A DNA stretch of 64,000 nt, taken from positions 94,176 through 158,175 of the forward strand of contig JBBDMM010000002.1 of the NCBI GenBank assembly GCA_040878325.1. The letters are read 5' to 3'. A program made the translations under genes and the position numbers. Below, piece after piece: positions 1 to 8,982 of this stretch (position 1 is its first letter; each line of letters opens with the position of its first letter). The notes beneath the pieces are model-generated. The model did no database searches. It was given only the letters and a program-made list of their open reading frames with translations, and had not been told where the DNA came from. Source of the DNA: Acidimicrobiia bacterium. Lineage in GTDB: Bacteria > Actinomycetota > Acidimicrobiia > Spongiisociales > UBA11373.

Positions 1-693
1 GGCGGCCGTGACGTCTTCTGGCTTCACGGTCGCCACGGTGCGCCCTTGCCGCAGCACCGTGATCGTGTCGGCAACCGCCAGGATCTCTTCCAGCTTGTGG
101 TTGATGAAGAGGATCGTCGACCCGGCTTCCTTCAACTCCCGAAGGTTGCGGAAGAGCTCTTCGACCTCCTGGGGCACGAGCACCGCGGTCGGCTCGTCGA
201 GGATGAGGACTTTGGCGCCGCGATACAGCACCTTGATGATCTCGACGCGCTGCCGCTCGCCGACCGAGAGGCTCTCGACCAGTTCGTCCGCCTCGACCTC
301 GAGGCCGTATGCCTCGCTCACCCGAGCTAGATCCTGGCGGGCCTTGTCGAAGTCGATTCGCCCCATCGCCTTCATGGGCTCGTCACCGAGAATCACGTTC
401 TCCAGCACCGTGAGCTGGTCGGCGAGCATGAAGTGTTGGTGCAGCATCCCGATGCCGAGGTCGATGGCATCACTCGGGGACTTGAAGTGAACCTCTTTGC
501 CCTCGACGAACATCTGGCCCTCGTCGGCCTGAAGCATGCCGTAGAGGATCTTCATCAGGGTCGACTTTCCGGCCCCGTTCTCGCCACAGATGCCGTGGAT
601 CTCCCCCTGTTCCACCACCAGGGAAACGCGGTCGTTGGCGACGACACCGGGGAACCGCTTGGAGATACCCCTCAACTCGATGACGACCGCCAC
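1..693 (-). CDS. ABC importer ATP-binding protein, nucleoside/simple-sugar type (C-terminus beyond window)
   Basis: Cytoplasmic ATPase expected to power uptake of the ligand bound by the BMP-family lipoprotein encoded just upstream on the same strand. The visible 231 residues show a Walker A (GENGAGKST), a signature motif (LSVGERQRVEI) and a Walker B (VLILDEPTAVL), followed by an INHKLEE switch segment. This is the first nucleotide-binding domain of the two-domain RbsA/YufO-type ATPases of about 500 residues, so the second half should lie before base 1. The start is a GTG at 693 preceded by GGGGAGGG. The exact substrate cannot be read from sequence. Confidence 0.88.
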   Translation of the reverse strand, partial: MAVVIELRGISKRFPGVVANDRVSLVVEQGEIHGICGENGAGKSTLMKILYGMLQADEGQMFVEGKEVHFKSPSDAIDLGIGMLHQHFMLADQLTVLENVILGDEPMKAMGRIDFDKARQDLARVSEAYGLEVEADELVESLSVGERQRVEIIKVLYRGAKVLILDEPTAVLVPQEVEELFRNLRELKEAGSTILFINHKLEEILAVADTITVLRQGRTVATVKPEDVTAA

Positions 694-721
694 TGACCCT
701 CCCCAAGCCGGTGTCAGACGA

Positions 722-776
722 ACGAAGCGGGACCGAGCCTAGCCCGGTCCCGCTTCGTCACGCGTAGCTACGCGTG
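722..776. terminator. Hairpins between the BMP lipoprotein and ABC ATPase genes
   Basis: A perfect 14-base inverted repeat (arms 722-735 and 745-758, 9-base loop) is followed directly by a perfect 18-base palindrome (759-776). A smaller CCGCC/GGCGG hairpin sits next to the lipoprotein stop. There is no T-tract. In a binding-protein/ATPase operon such hairpins commonly protect or attenuate the mRNA so that more binding protein than ATPase is made; that role is inferred. Confidence 0.55.
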
Positions 777-793
777 AACCGCCTCTCGGCGGC

Positions 794-2014
794 TTACGCG
801 TCTTCCGGCAGCGTCGGAACGACGATCTCGCCGGAGATGATCATGGCCTTGAAGGCCTCGACCTGGTCGACGATGTCGTCGATGAAGCCACCGGTCGTGG
901 AGTACCCCACACCGTCCACCGCGAGGTTGTACTCGGTCGGACCAGCGGTGAAGTTCCCCGTCAGGTGGTCGTAGATGGCGTAGAACACGGCCACATCGAC
1001 CCGCTTGATCATCGAGGTCAGCACGTAGGGGCGCAGCGTCGCATCGACCGTGTTGTACTGGTCGGAGTCGACCCCGATGCCCCACACCTGCGAACCCGTA
1101 GCCTCGCTCTGCTCCTTGGCAGCGGCGAACATACCCGAGCCGGAGAGGCCGGCAGCGGCGTACACGATGTCGGCACCCTCGTCGTACATCGCCAGGGCGA
1201 TCTCACGACCACGGTCCGGCGACTCGAACCCGGCAAAGTCCGGGAACTCGCTGATGTACTGAGAGAGGACCTGGATGTCGGGGTTCACGGCACGAGCACC
1301 GGCAAGGAAGCCAGCCTCGAACTTCTCGATGAGTCCGATACCACTGACGCCACCGATGAAACCGATGATGTCGGTCTCGGTCTTCAGTGCGGCAATGACA
1401 CCGACGAGGAACGAGCCCTCGTGCTCCGCGAACACCATGCCGCGAGCGTTGTCGCAATATGGCGCCGGCGGATCGAGCGCAAAGTTCAACATGCCGGAGT
1501 CGGTGATCGCGAAGTCGACATCGGGGTTGTTCTCGCACACCGCCGGGAAAGCAGCCTCGAACGAGAAGCCGTTACCGATGACGATCGACGAGTTCTCGGC
1601 CTGCAGCTGCAGGTCGGTCGCGCGGGCAGCGGCGTCCGTCGGAGTGATCTCCGAGGCCGTCACGCTGAAGTAGAACCGCGCCCAGTCGACACCGCAGCCA
1701 GCGGCGTCGTTGAACGACTGGTCGCCTCGGCCGAGCAGGTCGAACGTCAAGCCAACATTCGTGCCTCTGCCCTCCGCCACCGCTTCGGCGGCGCCGAGAA
1801 TCTCCGGACAGAAGTCGGGAACGATCACCTCCGGCCGAGGGGCCGAGGTGGTCGTGTCTTCACCGCCATCGGTCGTCGTGGTCCCGGCCGCGGTCGTCGT
1901 CGTCGCGGCGGCGCCAGTAGAGCTGGTGGTGGTCGCGTCGTCGTCACCGCAGGCGGCGACTACCAGGAGGAATGCCGCGAGGAGCGCGGCGATACCCCAG
2001 TGTCTCTTCAACAT
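794..2014 (-). CDS. BMP-family (PnrA/Med-like) substrate-binding lipoprotein
   Basis: Extracytoplasmic ligand-binding lipoprotein of an ABC importer; known family members bind nucleosides. The N-terminus has a Lys-Arg charged start, a hydrophobic stretch and a lipobox (VVAAC, Cys about residue 21). A Thr-rich linker to about residue 60 follows, then the periplasmic-binding fold, with motifs such as GFIGGVSGIG and VWGIGVDSDQ and a conserved DIVYAAAG segment. At 406 residues it is of normal length for an actinobacterial BMP protein. The ATPase gene follows after a hairpin-rich gap; the permeases are expected beyond base 1. Confidence 0.88.
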   Translation of the reverse strand: MLKRHWGIAALLAAFLLVVAACGDDDATTTSSTGAAATTTTAAGTTTTDGGEDTTTSAPRPEVIVPDFCPEILGAAEAVAEGRGTNVGLTFDLLGRGDQSFNDAAGCGVDWARFYFSVTASEITPTDAAARATDLQLQAENSSIVIGNGFSFEAAFPAVCENNPDVDFAITDSGMLNFALDPPAPYCDNARGMVFAEHEGSFLVGVIAALKTETDIIGFIGGVSGIGLIEKFEAGFLAGARAVNPDIQVLSQYISEFPDFAGFESPDRGREIALAMYDEGADIVYAAAGLSGSGMFAAAKEQSEATGSQVWGIGVDSDQYNTVDATLRPYVLTSMIKRVDVAVFYAIYDHLTGNFTAGPTEYNLAVDGVGYSTTGGFIDDIVDQVEAFKAMIISGEIVVPTLPEDA

Positions 2015-2175
2015 GAGTGTGATCTCCTATGCATAGTGATGGCCGGGCCTCTGGACAAGGCCGGCGCATGGGTCAGTGTAGGGGAAGGGACCTCGCTGCG
2101 CTCGGCCCCAGCCACCGCTACAGCCCCAGCCAGACCTGGCCAGACACGTCCGGGCTAGCCCGGTAACCGCATTCT

Positions 2176-2191
2176 GGCTGGAGCCGTGGCT
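2176..2191. repeat. 16-base intergenic word shared with 22010-22025
   Basis: GGCTGGAGCCGTGGCT occurs here and, identically, at 22010-22025. Both lie in non-coding gaps. Here it runs into a second copy of CCGTGGCTC and then the heptamer array at 2209. Confidence 0.6.
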
Positions 2192-2208
2192 CGAGGCCGT
2201 GGCTCCTT

Positions 2209-2238
2209 CTGGAGACTGGAGACTGGGGACTGGAGGCT
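2209..2238. repeat. Heptamer array (CTGGAGA-type, 4 units) next to the clpC stop
   Basis: Four 7-base units, two CTGGAGA then CTGGGGA and CTGGAGG, end 2 bases from the clpC stop codon. The same arrangement is seen after coaX and after the acyl-CoA dehydrogenase gene. Confidence 0.85.
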
Positions 2239-2240
2239 CT

Positions 2241-4754
2241 TTACCCCTCGCTGTCGGCCATCTCCACGGGGGGTTGGTCGGGCGCCTCGATGCGGGTGAA
2301 GCTGATCTGCTCGGGGTCGTCGGGGTCGACGTCCACCAGAATCGTGGTGTTGGCGGTGAATTCGCCGAACAGCACCTTCTCGGAGAGCTGGTCCTCGAGC
2401 ATCCGCTGCAGGGCGCGGCGCAACGGCCGGGCACCCAGCTGCGGGTCGTAGCCCTTGCTGCCCAGGAGCGCCTTCGCCTCATCGGTGAGCACGAGATCGA
2501 GCGCCTGCGACTTCAACTGCTCGCGAATCCGCACCAGCATCAGGTCGACGATCGACTTGACCTCGTCCATCGTCAGCTCGTGGAAGACGATGACCTCGTC
2601 GATCCTGTTGAGGAACTCAGGCCGGAACTGCTTCTTCAGTGCCTCAGTGACCTTCTCCTTGATACGGTCGTAGGACAGTTCCTCGGACTCACTGGCGAAC
2701 CCGATCGCCTTCCGCTTGAGATCCTGGGTGCCGAGGTTCGAGGTCATGATGATCACGGTGTTCTTGAAGTCGACCGTGCGACCCTGGGCATCGGTGAGCC
2801 TGCCGTCCTCGAGGATCTGGAGAAGCGTGTTGAACACGTCCGGATGGGCCTTCTCGATCTCGTCGAACAGCACCACCGAGAACGGCTTGCGGCGAACGGC
2901 CTCGGTCAACTGCCCACCCTCGTCGTAGCCGACGTATCCCGGCGGCGATCCGATGAGGCGGCTGACGGTGTGCTTCTCCATGTATTCGGACATGTCGAGC
3001 TGGATCAGTGCGTTCTCGTTCCCGAACAGGAACTCGGCGAGGGCCTTGGCGGTCTCGGTCTTTCCGACGCCGGACGGACCGAGGAAGATGAACGAACCGG
3101 CAGGGCGCTTCGGGTCCTTGAGCCCGGCGCGGGTCCGGCGAATGGCCCGACTCACGGCCTGGATGGCCTCGTGCTGGCCGACGATGCGCTTATGGAGTTC
3201 GTCCTCCATCCGCAACAGCTTGGCGGTCTCGGCCTCGGTGAGGCTCTGCACCGGGATGCCGGTCCACTGGGCCAGCACTTCGGCGATCTGCTCTTCGCCG
3301 ATGATCGAGCCGACGACATCGTTGGGGTCGGCACCGGCTGCCTCCATCTCGGACCGCTCCGTGACCAGGAGCCGCTCCTCGTCGCGCAGCTGGGCGGCGC
3401 GCTCGTACTGCTGGTCCTGTACTGCGGTGTCCTTGCGGGAACGGACATCGGTGAGTCGCTCCTCGAGCGACTCGAGCTCGGGGGTGCCGGGCTTCCGGTT
3501 GATCCGCATGCGGCTGCCGGCCTCATCGATGAGGTCGATCGCCTTGTCCGGCAGTTGACGGTCGGCGATGTAACGGTCGGCAAGGTTGGCGGCGGACACC
3601 AGCGCCTGGTCGGTGTATGACGCCCGGTGGTGTGCCTCATACTTCTCGCGCAGCCCGGTGAGGATCTGAATGGTCTCGGCAACCGTCGGTTCCTCGACCT
3701 GAATCGGCTGGAAGCGACGTTCCAGCGCCGAGTCCTTCTCGAGGTACTTGCGGTACTCCTCGAGGGTGGTCGCCCCGATCGTCTGCAGCTCGCCGCGGGC
3801 CAGCATCGGCTTGAGGATGCTGGCGGCGTCGATGGCACCCTCGGCGGCGCCGGCGCCGACCAGGGTGTGGATCTCGTCGATGAAGAGAATGATGTCGCCG
3901 CGGGTGCGGATCTCCTTCAGGACCTTCTTCAGCCGTTCCTCGAAGTCGCCGCGGTACCGGGATCCGGCCACCAGCGCCCCGAGGTCGAGGGTATAGAGGT
4001 GCTTGCCGGTGAGGGTGCCGGGAACGTCGCCGGCGACGATCCTCTGGGCAAGGCCCTCGACGATGGCCGTCTTCCCGACGCCGGGCTCGCCGATGAGCAC
4101 CGGGTTGTTCTTGGTACGGCGCGACAGGATCTGCATCACCCGCTCGATCTCTCGCTGGCGGCCGATCACCGGGTCGAGCTTGCGCTCGCGGGCGTACTGG
4201 GTGAGATTGCGGCCGAACTGGTCGAGCACCGTCGAACCACCGGCCCCCTCCGAGCCCCCACCGCGGCTGCTGCGGCCGGACGGACCCGAGGATTCGGACG
4301 ATGACGGCTCGTCGCTCTGCGAACCCGAGAGAAGCTGGATGACGGTTTGGCGCACCTTGTGGAGCTCGGCGCCGAGCTTCTGGAGTACCTGGGCGGCGAC
4401 GCCCTCACCCTCGCGGATGAGGCCAAGGAGGATGTGCTCGGTACCGATGTAGTTGTGGCCGAGCTGGAGGGCCTCGCGGAGGGAGAGCTCCAAGACCTTC
4501 TTGGCGCGTGGCGTGAAAGGTATGTGGCCGGAGGGAGCCTGAGCGCCCTGGCCGATGATCTCGACGACCTGGCTGCGAACCGACTCGAGGGAGATGCCGA
4601 GACTCTCGAGCGCGCGGGCGGCTACACCCTCACCCTCGTGGATCAACCCGAGAAGGATGTGCTCGGTGCCGATGTAGTTGTGGTTGAGGAGCCGAGCTTC
4701 CTCTTGGGCGAGAACGACCACTCGTCTCGCTCTATCGGTGAACCGTTCGAACAA
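2241..4754 (-). CDS. clpC: ClpC AAA+ unfoldase (Hsp100)
   Basis: ATP-driven unfoldase that feeds substrates to the ClpP protease in the cytoplasm. It has 837 residues, normal for ClpC. In order: two Clp_N repeats (residues about 5-140, each with [13 protein letters not shown]), a first AAA+ domain with Walker [11 protein letters not shown], a UVR-type coiled coil near residues 425-460, and a second AAA+ domain with GPSGVGKTE and a C-terminal D2 domain. The start is TTG at 4754 with AAGGAG 8 bases upstream. In mycobacteria clpC1 sits at the end of the same coaX-lysS block, which supports orthology. A -10-like TATAGT lies about 60 bases upstream. Confidence 0.97.
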   Translation of the reverse strand: MFERFTDRARRVVVLAQEEARLLNHNYIGTEHILLGLIHEGEGVAARALESLGISLESVRSQVVEIIGQGAQAPSGHIPFTPRAKKVLELSLREALQLGHNYIGTEHILLGLIREGEGVAAQVLQKLGAELHKVRQTVIQLLSGSQSDEPSSSESSGPSGRSSRGGGSEGAGGSTVLDQFGRNLTQYARERKLDPVIGRQREIERVMQILSRRTKNNPVLIGEPGVGKTAIVEGLAQRIVAGDVPGTLTGKHLYTLDLGALVAGSRYRGDFEERLKKVLKEIRTRGDIILFIDEIHTLVGAGAAEGAIDAASILKPMLARGELQTIGATTLEEYRKYLEKDSALERRFQPIQVEEPTVAETIQILTGLREKYEAHHRASYTDQALVSAANLADRYIADRQLPDKAIDLIDEAGSRMRINRKPGTPELESLEERLTDVRSRKDTAVQDQQYERAAQLRDEERLLVTERSEMEAAGADPNDVVGSIIGEEQIAEVLAQWTGIPVQSLTEAETAKLLRMEDELHKRIVGQHEAIQAVSRAIRRTRAGLKDPKRPAGSFIFLGPSGVGKTETAKALAEFLFGNENALIQLDMSEYMEKHTVSRLIGSPPGYVGYDEGGQLTEAVRRKPFSVVLFDEIEKAHPDVFNTLLQILEDGRLTDAQGRTVDFKNTVIIMTSNLGTQDLKRKAIGFASESEELSYDRIKEKVTEALKKQFRPEFLNRIDEVIVFHELTMDEVKSIVDLMLVRIREQLKSQALDLVLTDEAKALLGSKGYDPQLGARPLRRALQRMLEDQLSEKVLFGEFTANTTILVDVDPDDPEQISFTRIEAPDQPPVEMADSEG

Positions 4755-4906
4755 GGTCCCGTCTCCTTAGACGACGATGGCGCTCCAGGTGCAAACCCAA
4801 GGCGCCCCAGTGACTATACCGGCGAGCCTCATCAACAGGGATGAGCCATTGCGGATGCCAGGCATGTAACAAGGGTTTCGGTCATTTCGTTCCCGGGCTG
4901 TAGGCC

Positions 4907-4949
4907 GGCAGCCTTCGGCTGCCTCCGGCAATTCGCAATCCGCAATTCG
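4907..4949. repeat. Hairpin plus heptamer array at the break of an ABC ATPase remnant
   Basis: A 7-base inverted repeat (GGCAGCC-TTC-GGCTGCC, 4907-4923) is followed by three 7-base units, CAATTCG CAATCCG CAATTCG (4929-4949). The unit is a rotation of the TTCGCAA unit found at 44212. The array lies right where homology to the ABC ATPase begins. Confidence 0.75.
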
Positions 4950-4991
4950 ACCGAACGCGTCGGAAGCCTCGAACGCGTCTCGCCACTCGCT

Positions 4992-5261
4992 GATCGCCAG
5001 TCACAGGAGGCCGACGCCTTGTCGATGGAGTTGATCCGGCGGCAGTCGCGCGATGACACGATCGTCATCGCCGTCCTCCATGACCTGAATCTTGCGGCCA
5101 AGTACTCGGACCGCACAGTCGTCCTCTCACAGGGGACGGTGGTGGCTGATGGTCCGCCGTCTGAGGTCCTCACCTCCGACCTGCTCACCGGGGTGTACCG
5201 CCATCCGATGACGGTGGTCCCCCACCCCCTCAGGCCGGGACCGCTGGTCCTCGTGGGCTGA
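4992..5261 (+). pseudogene. C-terminal remnant of a FecE/HmuV-type iron ABC transporter ATPase
   Basis: The reading frame ending at 5261 encodes only the last part of an iron-siderophore/haem ABC ATPase. Visible are the H-loop region (VIAVLHDLNLAAKYSD), then VVLSQGTVVADGPPSEVLT and the tail GVYRHPMTVVPHP. Walker A, the signature and Walker B are absent. Full-length members have about 255-280 residues, so roughly two thirds is missing. Upstream sequence changes into hairpin and heptamer repeats, consistent with a deletion. A short stand-alone protein from TTG 5019 cannot be excluded, but it could not bind ATP. Confidence 0.72.
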
Positions 5262-5295
5262 CCGTTCCAAACCCGAGTCCGCGTACTATGCCGCA

Positions 5296-6288
5296 ATGGA
5301 ACTCCCCGTCCTCCGGGACCTGGTACCCATCGATCGGGTGTGGGCGCGCCTCGAGGAGGTAGAGCGCCGCCTCTATGAGGTTTCGACCTCCGAGAACACT
5401 TTCGTAACCGAGATCGCCCAGCATCTCCTCGGTGGCGGCAAGCGCTATCGGCCGATGCTCGCCCAGGTCGCCGCCGAGATCGGTGGCGCCGACGGGACCG
5501 ATCCCGTGGAGGCGGGGGTATCGGTCGAATTGATTCACCTCGGCAGCCTCTATCACGACGATGTGATCGACGAGGCCGGCAGCCGACGCGGGCAGACCTC
5601 GGTGAACACCAACTGGTCGAACACCATTGCCATCCTCGCCGGCGACTTCCTGCTGGCCCGGGCATCCGAAGTGGCGGCGCCGCTGGGGACCGAAGCGGTG
5701 GCTCTGCTCGCTCGCACCTACGCCAACCTCTGCGAGGGGCAGGTGCTGGAGCTACAGCTCGGCAACGACCTCGACCACGGCCCCGAGGACTACTACCGGG
5801 TGATCGAGAACAAGACGGCGAGCCTGATCCGCACCTCGGCGCGGTTGGGGGCGATGGCGGGAGGCGCCGATCGGGCGCAGATCGATGCGGCCACCCGGTG
5901 GGGCCACGAAGTGGGATTGGTGTTCCAGCTGACCGACGACGTGCTCGACCTGCTCGCCACCGAAGACTTCCTCGGCAAGCCCGCTGGCTCTGACATCCAC
6001 GAAGGTACCTTCACCCTGCCGGTCATCTACGCGTTGCGGGGTGCGGACGGGGATCGGCTGCGGGGGCTATTGGGTGGAGGCAAGCCCTATGCCGAAGAAG
6101 CGGTCGAGGAGGTGATCCACCTCGTTCGCGATGGGGGGCACCTCGATCGAGTGCTCGACGAGACCATGGGCCACATCGCCGCCGCCGAGGAGGCGATCGC
6201 GACGCTGCCCGACAGCGATGTCACCAAGGTGTTGCGGACACTGGGCGAATACCTGGTACAGCGGGTGGAGGCGGCGCGGGGGTCCTAG
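5296..6288 (+). CDS. Polyprenyl diphosphate synthase (trans, IspB/GrcC type)
   Basis: Condenses isopentenyl diphosphate onto an allylic primer to give the polyprenyl tail of menaquinone or related lipids. The 330 residues contain GGGKRYRPML, the first Asp-rich motif (HDDVID, about residue 93) and the second (QLTDDVLD, about residue 215), both intact, plus the conserved ENKTASLI segment. Its ATG lies 34 bases after the ATPase remnant. Bulky residues upstream of the first Asp-rich motif agree with a long-chain enzyme, but chain length cannot be fixed by eye. Confidence 0.93.
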   Translation: MELPVLRDLVPIDRVWARLEEVERRLYEVSTSENTFVTEIAQHLLGGGKRYRPMLAQVAAEIGGADGTDPVEAGVSVELIHLGSLYHDDVIDEAGSRRGQTSVNTNWSNTIAILAGDFLLARASEVAAPLGTEAVALLARTYANLCEGQVLELQLGNDLDHGPEDYYRVIENKTASLIRTSARLGAMAGGADRAQIDAATRWGHEVGLVFQLTDDVLDLLATEDFLGKPAGSDIHEGTFTLPVIYALRGADGDRLRGLLGGGKPYAEEAVEEVIHLVRDGGHLDRVLDETMGHIAAAEEAIATLPDSDVTKVLRTLGEYLVQRVEAARGS

Positions 6289-6313
6289 CGACGATCCGCC
6301 GGCCGAGGGTCCG

Positions 6314-6925
6314 TTAGAACCGGACCGGCCAGACCTCGAAGACCACGGTGAACGAGGCGGTTCCGTCCGAGCGGATCTCGGGTACGTCGGTGCAGGTGAC
6401 ATGGCCGGCCCACTCCCAACCTCGTGGGGCATCAGGGTCCGCCTCGAATTGGGCAAGTTCCAAAACACATGCTCCGTCATTACCGAAAAACGTCTTCCCA
6501 TCGATGGTGAGGGTCGCACTCACCCGCTCCGATGTCGGCACCCCGACGACGGCTCCTACCGCAGACAGTTGAAGGAGACCCTGGTCTCCGCTGAATGTGG
6601 CCGAGACATTGATCGAATCGCCATCCTCGGAAGGACTGGCCGAATACCCGCTGACATCGAGGACGAGACGATCCTCGACGACTCCAGATACCTGCGCCAC
6701 CGCGGCACCCTGGGAGCCAGACGTGGTCGAGTAACCGCCCTCGACCAGGTCGAGGTGCAAGTCGAGCAGCAAACCCCCATCGTCCTGGTCGGCCGCGGCG
6801 AGTGCGGACACCAATTCGTCCGAGGGGATGAAGTGTCTGCCGATTGTGTATACGGCCGAGAAGACGACGAGGAACCCGATCACCGCTACCAGGAGGTCTT
6901 CCCTTACCTGCTTGGCCAGTCCCAT
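6314..6925 (-). CDS. Membrane-anchored protein of unknown function downstream of crcB
   Basis: Not recognised. From the ATG at 6925 the protein has 203 residues: a short basic start (MGLAKQVREDLL), one hydrophobic helix (about residues 10-28), then an acidic extracytoplasmic part that looks beta-rich and carries two Cys (in DGACVLEL and HVTCTDVP) that could pair. It follows the second crcB gene by 29 bases on the same strand and so may share the fluoride-controlled transcript. Longer readings that start further upstream overlap crcB in an arginine-rich frame and are not believable. Confidence 0.6.
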   Translation of the reverse strand: MGLAKQVREDLLVAVIGFLVVFSAVYTIGRHFIPSDELVSALAAADQDDGGLLLDLHLDLVEGGYSTTSGSQGAAVAQVSGVVEDRLVLDVSGYSASPSEDGDSINVSATFSGDQGLLQLSAVGAVVGVPTSERVSATLTIDGKTFFGNDGACVLELAQFEADPDAPRGWEWAGHVTCTDVPEIRSDGTASFTVVFEVWPVRF

Positions 6926-6954
6926 CGCGGGATTGTCCCACCACGCGGGAGTTC

Positions 6955-7320
6955 TCACCGCGCGAGAAGACTCCCGAAGCCAAATCCGACAGCCGCGGCA
7001 AGCAGACCGACCGTGGTCGGGCCAAGTAGGGCGATGACTGCCCGGTGTCGGCCTCCGCGGCCCTCCTCCCACAGGTACACGGCCTCGATCATCCAGGTGC
7101 TGAATGTGGTGAACCCGGCGATCAACCCGGTGGTGACGTCGACCGCGGCACCATGGCTGCCGGTTCCGAGGATGACTCCGAGAGCGAGGCTGCCGAGGGT
7201 ATTCACGATGGCGGTGGGCCACGGGAGCTCCGTTGCGAGACGCCGCTGGATCGTCGCACCCATGATGAAGCGGAGCCCTGCGCCAAGTCCTCCGGCAGCG
7301 ATCACGGCGAGCACGGTCAC
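6955..7320 (-). CDS. crcB: CrcB/Fluc fluoride channel subunit (second of two)
   Basis: Small membrane protein of 121 residues that forms half of a fluoride exporter. It shows the family GGxGAxxRF-like motif (GGLGAGLRF), the NTLGS motif, and GLIAGFTTFSTW, whose Phe-Thr-Thr-Phe-Ser-Thr stretch lines the fluoride path. The GTG start at 7320 overlaps the stop of the upstream crcB by 4 bases, so the two subunits are translationally coupled. Paired crcB genes usually make a heterodimeric channel of opposite topologies. Confidence 0.92.
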   Translation of the reverse strand: MTVLAVIAAGGLGAGLRFIMGATIQRRLATELPWPTAIVNTLGSLALGVILGTGSHGAAVDVTTGLIAGFTTFSTWMIEAVYLWEEGRGGRHRAVIALLGPTTVGLLAAAVGFGFGSLLAR

Positions 7321-7706
7321 GGGCGCCTCCCGAGGAGGTACCCGAGGACGGTTCCCGCGGCGCCTCCCACCACCGAGAGCACGGCGTACCCGGCGGCTGC
7401 CGACCAGCGCTCGGCCTCGACCAGGAGGACGGCGTCTCCTACGAATGTGGCGAAGGTGGTGTAAGCGGCGGCGACTCCGATGCCGACGAACGCCACCCGT
7501 CGCTGCCCCCGACTCCTGGCCTGCAGACCGGGAAGGGCCCAACCGACGAACAGCGAACCGGTGAGATTGACGGCGAGGGTGGCCCAGGGGAACGCGTTGG
7601 CGGGGATCAGTTCCACCACTCCGATCCGCAGCGCCGACCCCACCATGCCGCCGGCGATGACGAGGAGTGCGAGGTGGTGTCGGGGTGCAGTGGCGACGGG
7701 CTGCAT
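7317..7706 (-). CDS. crcB: CrcB/Fluc fluoride channel subunit (first of two)
   Basis: 129-residue four-helix membrane protein of the CrcB family, with GGMVGSALRI, the AVNLTGS motif (NLxGS) and AAAYTTFATFV in place of the GFTTFSTF core. It is the first gene behind the fluoride riboswitch and overlaps the second crcB by 4 bases. The ATG at 7706 is preceded by AGGAGAGGAG. The more divergent core motif here than in the partner fits a heterodimeric pair. Confidence 0.92.
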   Translation of the reverse strand: MQPVATAPRHHLALLVIAGGMVGSALRIGVVELIPANAFPWATLAVNLTGSLFVGWALPGLQARSRGQRRVAFVGIGVAAAYTTFATFVGDAVLLVEAERWSAAAGYAVLSVVGGAAGTVLGYLLGRRP

Positions 7707-7720
7707 GGGCTCCTCTCCTG

Positions 7721-7772
7721 TCAGTAGGAGCCATCAGCCCATTGGGGCGCTCAACGGCGAGCTCCATCGCCG
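7721..7772 (-). promoter_or_regulatory. Fluoride (crcB-motif) riboswitch
   Basis: On the minus strand, directly before crcB, the sequence shows the riboswitch landmarks in order: GGCGATGGAGCTCGCC (P1 and the conserved GAUGG bulge), a GAGCGCCCC segment able to pair with GGGC, then GGGCTGATGGCTCCTACTG. Spacing and conserved blocks match the crystallised T. petrophila fluoride aptamer. The ribosome binding site AGGAGAGGAG lies a few bases further on, which suggests control of translation or termination when fluoride binds. Confidence 0.9.
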
Positions 7773-7822
7773 GAGCCGCGATGGTAGGCCTTTGTGTCAC
7801 ACCTAGTTGGCATCATCTATGA

Positions 7823-8976
7823 ATGGAATGGAACCAAGCCGATCGGCTGATAGATCGGGCCATCGAGTGCCTCGAGAAGGTGAACAACGAGCTGACGGCG
7901 ACTCGTACGCACTTCACGCTGCTCGGTCGCTGCAGGCGAAGTATGCCCGGGTGGTGAAGCTGGGTGCCTTTGGCGAGGTCTCACTGGCCGATCGGGTCGG
8001 GGATGCCAACGAGCTGGCACGAGTCAGCGGAACCTCGGTAGGCAGGGCTCGGAAGGCGCTCGACACCTCGCGGCAGCTGGCGAAGACCCCGGTGCTCGAT
8101 GAGGCGCTGCGCCGCGCCGAAGTGTCGTTCGAGCAGGCTCAGGAAATCGCCAAGACCGAAGCAGTCGCCCCCGGGTCCGCCGGGCTTCTGGTCGACATCG
8201 CTCGTCGCTCCAGGTTCCATGTTCTCAAGGAAGAGGCGCGCAAGATCCGACTCGAGGCGCTGAAAGGGCCTGGCCTCGAAGCGCGTCAGCGCGAGGCTCG
8301 GTATCTACATCATCGCGTCACCGACCTGGGGATGATCCACATCGAGGGCGAACTCGAACCGCACATCGGGACCCCGATCGTCAACCGACTCGAGGCCGAG
8401 GCCCGTCGCCTCGCCCGCGCCGGCAATCGCGGCGAGCCGTTCGACCGGTACCTCGCCGACGCGTTGCCCGAGTTGCTTTCCGACGGTGGCACCTCCTCCG
8501 GCCGCACCGAGATGGTGGTGCTCGTCTCCTACCCCGTCGCCGAACGCGGGTGGACCCATGTCGAGGACGACGAGATCTGCAAGATCCCCGGCAACGGGCC
8601 GCTCGACCCGGAGGTCGCCAGGCGGATCGGCGCCGACGCCTTCCTATCCGGGGTGTTCTTCGATGGAACCGACCTTCGCCAGATCAAGCGTTGGGGGCGC
8701 GCGGTCCCTGCTGCGATCCGCACCGCCCTCAATCTCGGTGACCCGCCCGCCTTCGACGGCGTCAAGTGCGTCGACTGCGGCAATCGATTCTGGATCGAGT
8801 TGGACCATCAAGTGCCCCATTCGGCCGGCGGACCGATCTCGATGAGGAACAGCAAGCACAGATGTTGGGGATGCCATCAGAAGAAGTCCCTCGCCGATCG
8901 GCGGGCGAGACGACTCCGTCGACCGATGACTCAGGTGGCCGAGATCCCCAGCGCACTCGCCAATGGACCTCCCTAG
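7823..8976 (+). CDS. DUF222/HNH-endonuclease domain protein with an apparent N-terminal frameshift
   Basis: The main frame, open to 8976, holds the DUF222-type helical region (KYARVVKLGAFGEVSLA through SFEQAQEIAK) and a C-terminal HNH nuclease domain with two Cys pairs (CVDCGNRFWIELDHQVPHS and CWGCHQKK). The expected N-terminus is in another frame: from ATG 7823, MEWNQADRLIDRAIECLEK then VNNELTA reads like the family start but stops near 7957. A one-base indel near 7900 would join the parts. As it stands, the gene is either a frameshifted pseudogene, uses a later start, or carries a sequencing error. Such HNH/DUF222 genes are common actinobacterial repeats of unclear role. Confidence 0.75.
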
Positions 8977-8982
8977 GACGCC

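Noticed and set aside
1851..1960. Tandem-like Thr/Ala codon repeats
   Set aside because: They encode the Thr-rich linker of a lipoprotein (as also near 43040-43110) and are not intergenic repeats.
965..2158. 397-residue plus-strand frame
   Set aside because: Antisense shadow of the BMP lipoprotein gene; composition is Arg/Gly/Val-rich without motifs.
6926..7222. Longer version of the 203-residue membrane protein
   Set aside because: The extension overlaps crcB and reads as Arg/His/Pro-rich shadow sequence; the ATG at 6925 begins the membrane anchor.
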